A DNA stretch of 64,000 nt from Massilia violaceinigra (GTDB lineage: Bacteria > Pseudomonadota > Gammaproteobacteria > Burkholderiales > Burkholderiaceae_D): NCBI RefSeq assembly GCF_002752675.1, contig NZ_CP024608.1, forward strand, positions 1,178,001-1,242,000. The letters run 5' to 3'. Both the position numbers and the translations under genes were made by a program. Every line of letters begins with the position of its first letter. Positions within the stretch are counted from its first letter, which is position 1. Positions 54,305-63,797 of this stretch are shown here, piece by piece. The notes beneath the pieces were generated by a model. The model was not told the origin of the DNA and searched no databases. It saw only the letters and a list, made by a program, of their open reading frames with translations.

Positions 54305-55322
54305 CTAGCGGGTGCGCCGGCGCGCCAGGGCGAGCATCAGCAGGCCCGCGAGCAGCAGGGCGCCGGTGGCCGGCTCCGGTACCGGATTCAGCTTGCCGTC
54401 GAACGCTTGCAGATGCAGTTCGCCGTACTGGTCGAGCGACTTGACGAACACGCCGCCCTCGATGTTCTGGTTATTGGTCAGCCGGGCCGATGGCGCCAGG
54501 ATGGCGCCGCCGAACAGGGCGTTGGTGGTGATGCTGGTGGCATTCCGAAAATTCCAGATCAGCTTGCTGCCGAGGGATTGTGCGGAGCCACCCAGGAAGT
54601 TGGCGCCAATTGTCGCAGTCTCATCACTCGCGTTCAGGATCACGGTGGTGGCGTCGCCCAGGTTGAATTCGAATTCGCTCGCCTTGAACACGCCGGCGTC
54701 GATCAGGTTGAACACCGCCACACCGCTGGCGTTGGCCACGGCGTTGAAGGTGGCCTTGCCATAGCCGTTGAAGGTGACGGTGCTGCCGGTGCCGCTCATC
54801 TGGCTCAGGCTGGCCGAGAGCGCGCCCAGCGCGGCCGCGAAATCGGTCGAGTGCGCCGCATCGGCGTTGGTCTGCATGGTGCCGTCGAGCGAGGGCAGGC
54901 GTCCGCCATTGGTGTTGCTGCCGCTCAGGCTGCCGCCGACCCAGGCTGCACCGTTGAGGTTGCTGTTGTGGACATTGCCGTAGATCACGCCGCTGCCGGC
55001 ATTGATGGCCGCGCCGCTCAGGTTGCCCCCGATGACGGCGCCGAGGGCATTGACCTGCACCCTGTTGGCGTTGCCCATGACGGTCAGGCCGGCGTACTTC
55101 GACGCCGGCGTGTCGTTCGCGTGCTGCGCATAGTCGCCACCGGTGGCCGTGCCGCCCACCCAGGTGCGGCCATCGACGTGCGATTGCGAATGCATGTCGG
55201 TCAGGACCACGGCGTTGAATTCGCAAGATTTGCTGGGTGCTGAGCGGCGTGGCCGCCGCTTGCGTGGAAAACACGGCGGCGGCGATGGCGGTAGCGGCGA
55301 AGCGAAGGTGGCGGGAGATCAT
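54305..55322 (-). pseudogene. Choice-of-anchor-A family PEP-CTERM protein, frameshifted after the signal peptide
   Basis: Reading right to left, an ATG at 55322 opens a signal peptide (MISRHLRFAATAIAAAVFST) and continues to TPLSTQQILR. The family sequence then continues in a different frame as FNAVVLTDMHSQSHVDGRTW through a beta-rich choice-of-anchor-A domain to the sorting tail VPEPATGALLLAGLLML followed by basic residues. Restoring two bases near 55221-55224 would give ILREFNAVVLTDM and one intact protein of about 338 residues. PEP-CTERM proteins are processed by exosortase and often accompany exopolysaccharide. The break may be a sequence error or real inactivation. Confidence 0.78.
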
Positions 55323-55559
55323 GGGATACCTGTGAACGGCGAAGAGGGATGTTGCAGCGCAATATATACGCGCGGCAATATTACCTTTTTTTCAACTGGC
55401 AGGCGATCCCGTAATTAGAGGGAGTGCTCTAATCGCTACTTGTGGTGCCTTTCGCGCTTGCGTCGTCCCCTGGCGCTGCGCGGGGCCGACGCTGTGGAAT
55501 GCGTCGAATTCGACTATCATTCTCCTCTCGGGCAAAGCCCGCTACACCAATGCGACCTC

Positions 55560-56060
55560 ATGACAGAAGAATTTCCCGACGACAGCCCCCACGACGACGA
55601 CGCGCCCGTCCAGGAACCGCGCCTGTGGAAAGGCAATGGCTGGACCGCGCGCGTGATCAAGAACGAGGATGACGAAGGCTGGGCCGTGGCCATGATCAAG
55701 GATGGCGAGCCGGAACCGGCCCTGGTCGGCCCGTGGACCATGGGACGCGATAAAAAGAATCCCAAGCCGCTCGACACCAACGCTTTCAACACCCTGGTCA
55801 AGACCGCCGCCGAAGTGCTGCGCCGCCACGAACAGCAATTGCACGCCATGCTGCACAAAAGCACCGTGGTCTCGCACGAAGGCGCCGAAATCAAGGTCAC
55901 GCTCGATATCGTGCCCGACGACGAGCATCCTTACGCGCTGCTGGCCGCCATCGATGAAGATGGCGAACGGATCGCCCAGGTGCGCATTCCGGCCAACTTC
56001 AAATTAACCCCCGCCAGCGCCACAGCCTGGGTCGAAAACGACTTTCGCAACCCTTCCTGA
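55560..56060 (+). CDS. Hypothetical soluble protein
   Basis: A 166-residue cytoplasmic protein without a recognised family. It starts acidic (TEEFPDDSPHDDDAPVQEP), then has a small beta-rich part (WKGNGWTARVIKNEDDEGW, MIKDGEPEPALVGPWTMGRD), a helix (FNTLVKTAAEVLRRHEQQLH) and a second strand-rich part. No ribosome site is obvious, and a strong divergent gap lies upstream. Codon use matches neighbouring genes. Confidence 0.68.
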   Translation: MTEEFPDDSPHDDDAPVQEPRLWKGNGWTARVIKNEDDEGWAVAMIKDGEPEPALVGPWTMGRDKKNPKPLDTNAFNTLVKTAAEVLRRHEQQLHAMLHKSTVVSHEGAEIKVTLDIVPDDEHPYALLAAIDEDGERIAQVRIPANFKLTPASATAWVENDFRNPS

Positions 56061-56101
56061 CCTGCTAGTATTTCCCTGATGCACTTCTAAAGGGAAATGC
56101 G

Positions 56102-58063
56102 ATGGAGAGCCGTCTCGACCGTCTGGAAGCCGTCCAGGCCATGTTGCTGGGCATCGGACAGATCTCGACGGGGTGCGCCGACATCGCCGACTTCGTGGGC
56201 GCGGTGCACCGCGCGCTGGGCCGCATCATGTATGCGGCCAATTTTTATGTGGCGCTGAGCGACCGCGAGGAGAACACGGTGCGCTTCGTGTACTACGTCG
56301 ACGAACGCGACCCCACGCCCGATCCCCAGGAAAAGCTGCGCCTGGCCTCGCCCGAGCAATCGCCCACCGCCTGGGTGATGATGAACCGGCGCAGGCTGGT
56401 CATGACGGGCGCCGAGAGCGCCGCGCATGAGGTCGATGGACATACCTGGGGCCGCGGCACGCGCGCCGAGCAGTGGATGGGCTGCCCGCTGCTCGACCAT
56501 CAGCACCAGGCGCTGGGCGCCATCGTGCTGCAAAGTTACAGTCCGCAACACAGGTACAGCGATGAAGACCAGGCGCTGTTTTCGCTGATCGCCAACCACG
56601 TCTCGAATGCGCTGCAAGGCATGCAGAGCATGGACCGGCTCGAACGCGCGGTGCACGAACGCACCGCGCTGCTGGCGCACGAAGTGGCCGAACGGCGCCG
56701 CGCCGAAGCGGTCCAGCACGCGCTGTACGAGATCGCCAACCTGTCGGCCTCGGCGGTCGATGCGGAGATGTTGTCGGGTAATCTGCACCACATCATCAGC
56801 GAACTGATCGTCGCCGAAAACTTCCTGATCGCGCTGTACCACCCGGACACGCACGAGTTCAGCATCCCGTATTTTGTCGACCAGAAGCATGCCGAGGCGC
56901 CGGTCAAGCGTTTCGCTTACGGCGTGGGGATGAGTTCCTACATTTTGGACAGCAAGCAGGCTTGCCTGCACGACGCGGCCAGCTATGCGCGCCTGGTGGC
57001 CGAGCGCAGCATGGGCCAGCCGTTGGGCAGCGTCGAGATTGCCAGCTGGATGGGCGCGCCGATGCTGGTGCACGACCGGCCGTACGGGGTGATCATCGTG
57101 CAGAGCTACGACCCGGCCATCGTCTACACCGAGGCCGACCTGGAACTGCTGGCCTTCATGGCCAGCCACGTGGCGGTGGCGATCGCGCGCATGCAGGCCG
57201 ACCGCGCGGTGCGCTTGGCCAAGGAGCGCCTGGAGCAGCAGAATGGCGCCCTGAACACGGCGCTGACGGCGCTGCGCGATGCGCAGAGCGAACTGGTGCG
57301 TCAGGAAAAGCTGGCCTCCCTGGGACGGCTGGTGGCGGGCGTGGCGCACGAGATCAATACGCCGCTGGGGATTTGCGTGACCGCCACCAGCCATCTGGTG
57401 CAGGAATTGAAACTGACGCGCGAGGAAATGGCGGCCGGCGAGATGACGGAGGATAGCCTGGAGCAGTTTTTCGACATCCTTGAGCAGTCGCTGCGCATCA
57501 TGACCACCAACACGCAGCGCGCGGCGGCGCTGGTGCGCAGCTTCAAGCAGGTGGCGGTGGACCAGTCGTCGGAAGACATTCGCAGCTTTGAGATGAAGGC
57601 CTACCTGGCCGAAGTGCTGCTGTCGCTGCAGCCGCGCCTGAAGGGGCAGCGGGTGTTGGTCGAAGTCGACTGCCCGGAGGATATTGTGCTCGATAGTTTT
57701 CCGGGCGCCGTGTCGCAGATCGTGACCAATCTGGTGATGAATTCGCTGGTGCACGGCTACACGCGCGAGCAGGCGGGGCTGATCCGGATCGAGGTGCGGC
57801 TCGACGGCGGGCAGGTGTGGTTCGATTACAGCGATGACGGCGCCGGCATGGACCAGGAAACGCTGGCGAAGCTGTTCGATCCGTTCTTCACGACGCGGCG
57901 CGGGCAGGGCGGCAGCGGGCTGGGGGCGCACATCGTGTACAACCTGGTGACGGGGCTGCTGGGCGGCTCGGTGAAGGTCGATAGCGCGCCGGGTGAAGGC
58001 TTGCATTACCGGCTGCGGTTTCCGCAGAGCCGCAAGCAGGCTGGCGCGGGAGCGGCGGCTTAG
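56102..58063 (+). CDS. Soluble double-GAF sensor histidine kinase
   Basis: A 653-residue cytoplasmic kinase. It has two GAF sensor domains (about 15-175 and 215-365), a coiled coil (about 370-400) and a HisKA domain with the phospho-acceptor in GVAHEINTPLG. The ATPase domain carries the N box NLVMNSLVHGY, the G1 box DDGAGMD, the F box DPFFTTRRGQ and the G2 box GGSGLGAHIVYN. GAF domains suggest a small-molecule, redox or light signal. No response regulator is adjacent in the same operon; the HD-GYP regulator encoded beyond the toxin-antitoxin pair is a possible partner. Confidence 0.9.
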   Translation: MESRLDRLEAVQAMLLGIGQISTGCADIADFVGAVHRALGRIMYAANFYVALSDREENTVRFVYYVDERDPTPDPQEKLRLASPEQSPTAWVMMNRRRLVMTGAESAAHEVDGHTWGRGTRAEQWMGCPLLDHQHQALGAIVLQSYSPQHRYSDEDQALFSLIANHVSNALQGMQSMDRLERAVHERTALLAHEVAERRRAEAVQHALYEIANLSASAVDAEMLSGNLHHIISELIVAENFLIALYHPDTHEFSIPYFVDQKHAEAPVKRFAYGVGMSSYILDSKQACLHDAASYARLVAERSMGQPLGSVEIASWMGAPMLVHDRPYGVIIVQSYDPAIVYTEADLELLAFMASHVAVAIARMQADRAVRLAKERLEQQNGALNTALTALRDAQSELVRQEKLASLGRLVAGVAHEINTPLGICVTATSHLVQELKLTREEMAAGEMTEDSLEQFFDILEQSLRIMTTNTQRAAALVRSFKQVAVDQSSEDIRSFEMKAYLAEVLLSLQPRLKGQRVLVEVDCPEDIVLDSFPGAVSQIVTNLVMNSLVHGYTREQAGLIRIEVRLDGGQVWFDYSDDGAGMDQETLAKLFDPFFTTRRGQGGSGLGAHIVYNLVTGLLGGSVKVDSAPGEGLHYRLRFPQSRKQAGAGAAA

Positions 58064-58090
58064 CCATCTGTCGGAACGTTGCTGGCCGGG

Positions 58091-58720
58091 TCAGTGCCTT
58101 GGTGTGGATGCTCGGCCACTGGGCAGAATGGCGACATTAAACTTGCTGAGCAGCGCGCTAAATGCCGGATGATTTTTCAATGGCATGACCGTAGACGATC
58201 GCTGCAGGCAGGACCTTTCAAACAAGGCAACTGCACGGCCGGTGTTCATTTGCCGACTGACATAGATGATCCCGTCTACATCTGGAAGTTGGTCATGCAA
58301 CGAGGCGCTAACAAGCATGGAATCCGCATAATCGTCGGACGAGCACAGGTCGTTGTTAAGCCAGAGGGCTTTGAGATATGAGCCAGTGAGATTCACCAAT
58401 CCAAGGAGCGGCTTTTTCGGGCGCTGGAAGCCAACAATGTGCCTTGCGGCGATATTTTTCTCGTCGATGAACCACGCGCCACTCGAAAATTGCCCGTTTT
58501 GATGCAAGATGGTTTCTGCGAAAGCGACGTCCAGCATAAGCGCGGCATAGGTCGTCCCGAACGCCTGGGCAGGATCGTCAAAGCGGTACGCCTTGCTCTT
58601 TCCCCAGTATGGTTCGGTTGCCGGGAAACGGCTCAGCCGCACAAGCCGGTTCACGTGGAGGGGCAAGATGTGCAAGATACCCGCTGCGGCAGCAGCCTTG
58701 AAGTCCCATCTGGAGCTCAA
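58091..58720 (-). CDS. RES-domain toxin
   Basis: A 209-residue protein of the RES family, toxins that degrade or consume NAD+. The diagnostic residues are placed as expected: arginines in RLVRLSRF near residues 25-31, Glu in DVAFAETILH near 69 and Ser in IIYVSRQMN near 155. The ATG overlaps the stop of the upstream partner (ATGA). The DNA is near 50% GC in sampled lines against about 67% in the kinase gene beside it, which suggests recent acquisition. Confidence 0.85.
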   Translation of the reverse strand: MSSRWDFKAAAAAGILHILPLHVNRLVRLSRFPATEPYWGKSKAYRFDDPAQAFGTTYAALMLDVAFAETILHQNGQFSSGAWFIDEKNIAARHIVGFQRPKKPLLGLVNLTGSYLKALWLNNDLCSSDDYADSMLVSASLHDQLPDVDGIIYVSRQMNTGRAVALFERSCLQRSSTVMPLKNHPAFSALLSKFNVAILPSGRASTPRH

Positions 58721-59160
58721 GTGCGTGCCCAGCTGGCAGCGAGACGCACTACATCGTCAAGGTCGCCATCGGCAACGGCATCTGCAACGATTCTACCGCC
58801 CAATGCCCCGTGCTGACGCAGGAAAAACAGCAGTTTGCTCGATGGGTCGACATCGCCCAGCGTGCGGTTGATACGAGCCAGCTTGCTGCGTTCGAGCTTG
58901 AGTGCCTCGAGCGCGTACCAGTGCTTGCCCTTGGCCCATACGGCAAATATTTCCCCGCGTTTGCGTGCGGCATGCACTGCCGGGCTGTTGATGTTCCAGG
59001 CGTCTGCCACTGCGTTGGCGTCGACCAGGACGCCCTCCTGAATCCATTTCGCCAACACAGCTTCACCGCGCGCGAGCGCACGCATTGTTGCTTCTTCGTT
59101 GGCACGCCTGACCGCATCGGCTGCTGGCGTGCCCGGCTGGGGGTGGATTGCTGCTGACAT
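58717..59160 (-). CDS. Antitoxin partner of the RES toxin
   Basis: A 147-residue protein just upstream of and overlapping the RES gene. A helix-turn-helix-like part (VADAWNINSPAVHAARKRGE) is followed by a C-terminal part (FFLRQHGALGGRIVADAVAD, then GDLDDVVRLAASW) resembling the toxin-binding domain of Xre/MbcA/ParS antitoxins. It should neutralise the toxin and may bind the operon promoter. ATG 59160 is preferred, with GAGGG six bases upstream; the preceding TTG is the alternative. Confidence 0.75.
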   Translation of the reverse strand: MSAAIHPQPGTPAADAVRRANEEATMRALARGEAVLAKWIQEGVLVDANAVADAWNINSPAVHAARKRGEIFAVWAKGKHWYALEALKLERSKLARINRTLGDVDPSSKLLFFLRQHGALGGRIVADAVADGDLDDVVRLAASWART

Positions 59161-59238
59161 CAATGTCCCTCGACTGTGAGTGGTTTCAGTCTACGTTGGA
59201 CATGCAAACGGCACAATCGTTCCGAATCAATTACCCGA

Positions 59239-60744
59239 TCAATCTGGCCAGCGCCGGTTGATATCGACCGCAGCGTCGATATTGGCGATCAGCAGCTCCA
59301 CAAACACCGGATCGAGGTGCTGGCCCGATACCTCGCGCAAGTGCGCCACCACCTCATCCAACGGCCAGGCTTCCTTGTAGCAGCGCTTGTGGCTGAGCGC
59401 ATCGAACACGTCGGCCACCGCCACGATGCGCGCGTACACATGAATGTCCGGCCCCATCAAGCCCTGCGGATACCCGCTGCCATCGAATTTTTCGTGATGC
59501 TGATGGGCGATCACTGCCGCCGCCTTCAAAATCGGCCGCGACGACCCATCCAGGATCGACAGCCCCACGGTCGGGTGCTGCTTCATGATTTCCCATTCCT
59601 CGGGCGTGAGCTTGCCGGGCTTGAGCAGCACCGCGTCCGGCGTGGCGATCTTGCCGATGTCGTGCATGGGCGCGGCGTGCATCAGCACCGCCGTTTCATC
59701 TTCCGGCATCCCGGACGCCTGCGCCAGCATATGGCACACCTGCGACATGCGCCGCACGTGGTTGCCCGCTTCGTTCGAACGCGATTCGACCACGTCGCCC
59801 AGGCGCATGATCAGCTCGGCCTGGGTATCGGTGATCTCTTGCGTGAGCAGGATATTGTCGAAGGCAATCGCCACACCTGAGCAGAACACTTCGAGCAGCT
59901 GCGCATCGATGTCGGCGATTTCCTCCACGCCCTTGAGCACCAGCAAGGACGCCTTGCCGCTGCTGTTGGGAAAGTAGCCGACGTAAGTATCGCCATGCAG
60001 GCGCGAGATGCGGTTGCTGTGCGCGTCGTCGAGCTGGGCCATCAGTTCCGGGCCGAGCATGGCGTCCCCGATGTCGCCGATCTGGGCCAGGATTTCGTAT
60101 TCGCTCGTGCCGGTGATGACGCTGGCGCCGGACAGGCGCAGCAGCATGCTTTTTTCCAACCGCAAGAGGGCCACGACCTGCTGCAGCAAGCCGCTGGCGA
60201 AGTCTTTCAGATTGCGCTGCTGGAAAATGTGCGATGACGCCGCGATCACCCGCTCCAACCCTTCGCGGTAATTGGCTTGCAGCAGGCGCGCATCCTCGAC
60301 CTTCATGATGTCGCGGTAGGCGCGCAGGGCGGCGAAGGTGGTGGTGAACAGTTTGGTGCGGTCGAGCTCGGTCTTTTCCTTGTAATCGTTGATGTCGTAA
60401 TTGACGATCACGCGCTCTTCCGGCGCCTGGCCCGGCTGGCCGGTGCGCAGCACGATGCGGGTGAAGTGGTTGCCCAGGTCTTCGCGCATCCAGCGCGCCA
60501 CTTCCAGGCCACTGTCGTCGTGCTCCATCACCACGTCGAGAAACACCAGCGCGATATCGCTCTCACGCGCCAGCACTTCCTTGGCCTCTAGGCCGGTGTA
60601 GGCATGCAGAAACGTCAGGGCGCGCCCGTCGAGTCGGAAGCGGCTCAGGGTCAGCTTGGTGATGTCGTGAATGTCCGGCTCATCGTCGACCAGCAAAACT
60701 TTCCATGGAGCGAGTTTGGGCGTGGCGGATGACAAAAATGACAT
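59239..60744 (-). CDS. Response regulator with HD-GYP domain
   Basis: A 501-residue protein: receiver domain (about 15-145; VLLVDDEPDIHD, phospho-Asp in VFLDVVMEHDDSG), a central DUF3369-like sensor region (about 170-310) and an HD-GYP phosphodiesterase domain. The metal site is present as MHDIGKI and the signature as HHEKFDGSGYPQGL. It should degrade cyclic di-GMP when phosphorylated, opposing the two cyclases in this window. ATG 60744 has GGAA seven bases upstream. No kinase is in the same operon. Confidence 0.93.
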   Translation of the reverse strand: MSFLSSATPKLAPWKVLLVDDEPDIHDITKLTLSRFRLDGRALTFLHAYTGLEAKEVLARESDIALVFLDVVMEHDDSGLEVARWMREDLGNHFTRIVLRTGQPGQAPEERVIVNYDINDYKEKTELDRTKLFTTTFAALRAYRDIMKVEDARLLQANYREGLERVIAASSHIFQQRNLKDFASGLLQQVVALLRLEKSMLLRLSGASVITGTSEYEILAQIGDIGDAMLGPELMAQLDDAHSNRISRLHGDTYVGYFPNSSGKASLLVLKGVEEIADIDAQLLEVFCSGVAIAFDNILLTQEITDTQAELIMRLGDVVESRSNEAGNHVRRMSQVCHMLAQASGMPEDETAVLMHAAPMHDIGKIATPDAVLLKPGKLTPEEWEIMKQHPTVGLSILDGSSRPILKAAAVIAHQHHEKFDGSGYPQGLMGPDIHVYARIVAVADVFDALSHKRCYKEAWPLDEVVAHLREVSGQHLDPVFVELLIANIDAAVDINRRWPD

Positions 60745-60920
60745 GAACAAGTTCCGATACCGGTACGTTGCAAGGCAAGCGCATCGGCAGCCAACAAACT
60801 GCCGGTGACGCCCGGAGGAGTCCGTTCGATTGTAGACCCACTACCCCCTATTAACAACATGCAATACAAAACCCGTCATGCTTGCACCCGGATTTGGTCA
60901 GCGCTGTTGCAAGCGCGCCA

Positions 60921-61658
60921 TTAGCCGTAGCGTTTTTGGCATTTCTCGCAATAAAATGCGCGCCGTTTGGTGAGTCCCAGATGTCCTTTTGAAAAGGGAA
61001 TATCGCAGCGCGGACAGATGGTCTTGCGGTGCGCCAGCCAATGCTGTTTGAGCACGAACTGCTTTTTCCATTCGAGGAAATCGAAACTGTATTGACGTGC
61101 CTGCTCCACCAGGGCGCGCAGCTTGGGCGCCGGCAGCGCGCCGATGGTCGAGAGCGGATGCAGGCGGATGCGGAACAGCACTTCGTTCTTGATGATATTG
61201 CCCACGCCGGCGAAGATGGTCTGGTCGAGCAGGGCATCGCAGGCCAGCATGTCGGGCGCGGCGCGCAGCTTCTTGCGCGCCTTGGCCGCGTCCCAGGTGG
61301 GCGACATGATGTCGGCGTCCCAGTCGTAGCTGGCGTCGAGGTCGGGTTCGATATGCTTGACGGAACAGGCGTAGAAATTCAGTTCGCTGCCATCGGTAAA
61401 TTCGAGCGCCATGCGCGGCGGCTTGTCCTTGCGCTCGTCGATGCGGTAGCTGCCGAACAGCATGAAGTGAATGCGCAGCACCGTGTGCGGCAATTCGATG
61501 ATGAAATGCTTGCCCCAACTGCGCAGCGAGACGATTTTCTGCCCCTCCAGGCTGGGCAGGTCGACAGTCTTGGTGTTGCCAGTGGCACGGGCAATTTCCT
61601 TGCCGACGAAACGCGTGGTTTCTTCGCGCAGGATGACGAGCGATGGTCCTTCGGGCAC
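60921..61658 (-). CDS. Fpg/Nei-family DNA glycosylase/AP lyase (endonuclease VIII-like)
   Basis: A 245-residue base-excision repair enzyme for oxidised bases. After Met removal the catalytic Pro-Glu start is PEGPSLVIL, nearer to Nei than to Fpg. The catalytic lysine lies in SWGKHFIIE, the helix-two-turn-helix is FAGVGNIIKNEVLF, and the zinc finger is CPRC with CEKC near the end. It starts at GTG with AAGGAG seven bases upstream, and its upstream region also faces the DUF3016 gene. Confidence 0.93.
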   Translation of the reverse strand: MPEGPSLVILREETTRFVGKEIARATGNTKTVDLPSLEGQKIVSLRSWGKHFIIELPHTVLRIHFMLFGSYRIDERKDKPPRMALEFTDGSELNFYACSVKHIEPDLDASYDWDADIMSPTWDAAKARKKLRAAPDMLACDALLDQTIFAGVGNIIKNEVLFRIRLHPLSTIGALPAPKLRALVEQARQYSFDFLEWKKQFVLKQHWLAHRKTICPRCDIPFSKGHLGLTKRRAFYCEKCQKRYG

Positions 61659-61817
61659 GGTGATCTCCTTTTTTTCCGATTCTGGATTGAAAGCGGGAAA
61701 GGCGGTGTGCGGCGACTAACATTTCGATACAAACCGTGACAAATCGTGACCCGACGCCGTTGTCAAAAGCGCGTATATTCAATAGGAAGAAGCGCTGTGC
61801 GCATTGAAAGGATGGAC

Positions 61818-62324
61818 ATGAAAAACGGATGGATCAAGTTATTGCAAGCGGGCGCGCTGGCTGCGGTGATGGCCCTGCCGGCCAGCGCCGCAACCGCCGT
61901 GGCGACGGTGACGTATGCCGAGCCGGACCGCTTTACCGACGTGCCGTTCACGCCATGGGAACGCGAGCGCGTGCTCAAGCAGCTCACGGCCCACTTCGAC
62001 AAGCTGGCGGCCAGTTTGCCGCCCGGGCAGGAACTCAAGGTGGAGGTGCTCGACCTTGACCTGGCTGGCCAGACCAAGCCGAATTTTCGCGGTGGCCAGG
62101 ATTTGCGGGTGATGAACGGCGGCGCCGACTGGCCGCATATTCATCTGCGCTACAGCATCAGCGAGGGTGGCAAGGTGCTCAAGTCGGGCGAGGAAAAGCT
62201 GAGCAATATGCAGTATCTGCACCGGATGAATTCGTACGGCAACAACGAGCTGCTGCGCTACGAGAAGCAGATGCTCGATGACTGGTTCAAGCAGACCGTG
62301 GCGGCGCGCCAGGCGACGCGCTAG
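61818..62324 (+). CDS. Secreted DUF3016 protein
   Basis: A 168-residue periplasmic protein with a clear signal peptide (MKNGWIKLLQAGALAAVMAL, cleavage near ASA). The DUF3016 domain shows TYAEPDRFTDVPF, LKVEVLDLDLAGQ and INDWPHI-like NGGADWPHIHLRY. Function unknown. AAAGGA five bases before the ATG at 61818 selects this start over ATG 61812. The stop region contains a direct repeat of GGCGACGCGCTAG. Confidence 0.85.
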   Translation: MKNGWIKLLQAGALAAVMALPASAATAVATVTYAEPDRFTDVPFTPWERERVLKQLTAHFDKLAASLPPGQELKVEVLDLDLAGQTKPNFRGGQDLRVMNGGADWPHIHLRYSISEGGKVLKSGEEKLSNMQYLHRMNSYGNNELLRYEKQMLDDWFKQTVAARQATR

Positions 62325-62357
62325 GCGACGCGCTAGCCGTCTGGTCCGTCCGGCGCT

Positions 62358-63284
62358 TCAGCGGTTGCCGGCCGCCGCCTTGGCGCGCTCGGCCATCACA
62401 TCCCTGACCGTGTAATCGGTCGGCACGGCAAACAGCGCCGCCGCCGGTTCCTCGCGCTTGATGTTGGTCAGGCGGTAGATCCGCTCGCCGCTACGCGGGT
62501 CGGTGTGCTTGCTGTACACGGTCACCTTCAGGTCCGGCGCATACCAGCTTTCGTGCGACACCACGATGGCATTGCGGTTGCCGACTTCGCCGGCGGGAAT
62601 CTCGTAGGTGCGCAGCTTGCCGTCCGCCTTGATGCCGTCGATGTCCTTGCTGCCCAGCTCGCGCGTGCTGGCCTTGGAAGCCCAGCGCATGTCGCCGAAG
62701 GCCCCCGCCATGGCCGGGCCGAGGCGCGCACCGGCCATGCTGTCGGCGATCTGGATGCGCACCTTTTCCTGGAACTGCTTGCGCGCTTCGCCATCGCCCC
62801 GTTCGACGCCTTTGACGATGACGTCCTCGGCGTCCGCGCGGCGCTCGGGCAGCTTGCCGTCGGCGCGCAGTTGCGCCATCCGGGCCTGGGCGGCGGCGCG
62901 CGCAGCTGCGCTCGGGTCGGCCACCCGGGTCGCGCTTTTCTGGCGCGGGTTGAGGATGTAGGTGACCCCTTCGGCCGGCTCGTACAGGGTAATGGTGCGC
63001 ACGTCGCCGCTCGCATCGCGGATTTCCTGGCGCGTGCGGCCGGCGCTGTCGCGGTAATTCATGGTGTTGCTGGTGCGGCTGATCTCGTTGCCGTCGGCCA
63101 GGCGCTGCATCTGTTCCGATACCGCTTCGGCGCTGTAGGGCGCGTTCTTGACGGCCTTGCCGTGCATCGGCATCAGCGGACCGGTAAAGCGCAAGGGATC
63201 GGGCGGGGTGCTGACGGCGGCCTGCGCCGCGGGGAGCAGCGCGCTGCCGAGCAGAACGGCGAACAGGAGTGGGGTGGTGTGCAT
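62358..63284 (-). CDS. Secreted protein downstream of a sigma/anti-sigma pair
   Basis: A 308-residue exported protein with a signal peptide of about 22 residues. The mature part has YRDSAGRTRQEIRDASGDVR and LYEPAEGVTYILNPR-like segments that recur in uncharacterised proteins encoded with ECF sigma factors. It has a long Ala/Arg-rich helix in the middle. It follows the anti-sigma-like gene by 26 bases and probably shares its transcript. I cannot assign a molecular function. Confidence 0.72.
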   Translation of the reverse strand: MHTTPLLFAVLLGSALLPAAQAAVSTPPDPLRFTGPLMPMHGKAVKNAPYSAEAVSEQMQRLADGNEISRTSNTMNYRDSAGRTRQEIRDASGDVRTITLYEPAEGVTYILNPRQKSATRVADPSAAARAAAQARMAQLRADGKLPERRADAEDVIVKGVERGDGEARKQFQEKVRIQIADSMAGARLGPAMAGAFGDMRWASKASTRELGSKDIDGIKADGKLRTYEIPAGEVGNRNAIVVSHESWYAPDLKVTVYSKHTDPRSGERIYRLTNIKREEPAAALFAVPTDYTVRDVMAERAKAAAGNR

Positions 63285-63310
63285 GATGGTCCTTTCCGGG
63301 TTGAATGGGA

Positions 63311-63781
63311 TTACTGTGAACTCAGGCGCAGGGCCAGCGGCGCGCCGTCGGCGCCCACCAGCATTTCGGCGCGCACCGAGTCGCCCGCCGTGTCCGGGCT
63401 GACCGGCACGCCGAGCGAGGCCAGTTCGGTGCGTGGCAAGGTCGTTTCGAGCATGCGCGGATGGGGTTCCTGCTCGATCCGCTCTTGCGATGCGAGGGCG
63501 ATGAAGGCGAGGCCGTCGTCAAGCTGCAGCAGCGGCGCGTCGCCGGCGGCGCCGGGCAGGGGCGCGCGCACGATCAGCACGGCGAGCATCGCCGCCGCTG
63601 CGCTGCCCAGGCTGCCCGCCAGGCCCCATTGCGCCGGGGACAGGCGCTGATACCAGCGCTTGCGCGCAAACTGCGTGGCAAAGGCGGCCATCAGCGCCTG
63701 CTCCACGCGCTCAGGCGTGCTGCAATCGGCGGTAGCGCTGCGCAAGGCGGCGAGGGCGGGATCGATGGGGTCGTGGTTCAT
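63311..63781 (-). CDS. Probable anti-sigma-like membrane protein
   Basis: A 156-residue protein with a cytoplasmic N-terminal helical part (residues 1-48), a single membrane helix (WGLAGSLGSAAAAMLAVLIV) and a periplasmic domain. This topology and its position 16 bases after a sigma factor gene suggest it holds or modulates that sigma factor. No zinc motif of the classic anti-sigma type is present, so the role is inferred from context. Confidence 0.6.
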   Translation of the reverse strand: MNHDPIDPALAALRSATADCSTPERVEQALMAAFATQFARKRWYQRLSPAQWGLAGSLGSAAAAMLAVLIVRAPLPGAAGDAPLLQLDDGLAFIALASQERIEQEPHPRMLETTLPRTELASLGVPVSPDTAGDSVRAEMLVGADGAPLALRLSSQ

Positions 63782-63797
63782 GGCGCTCTTTCAGCAA

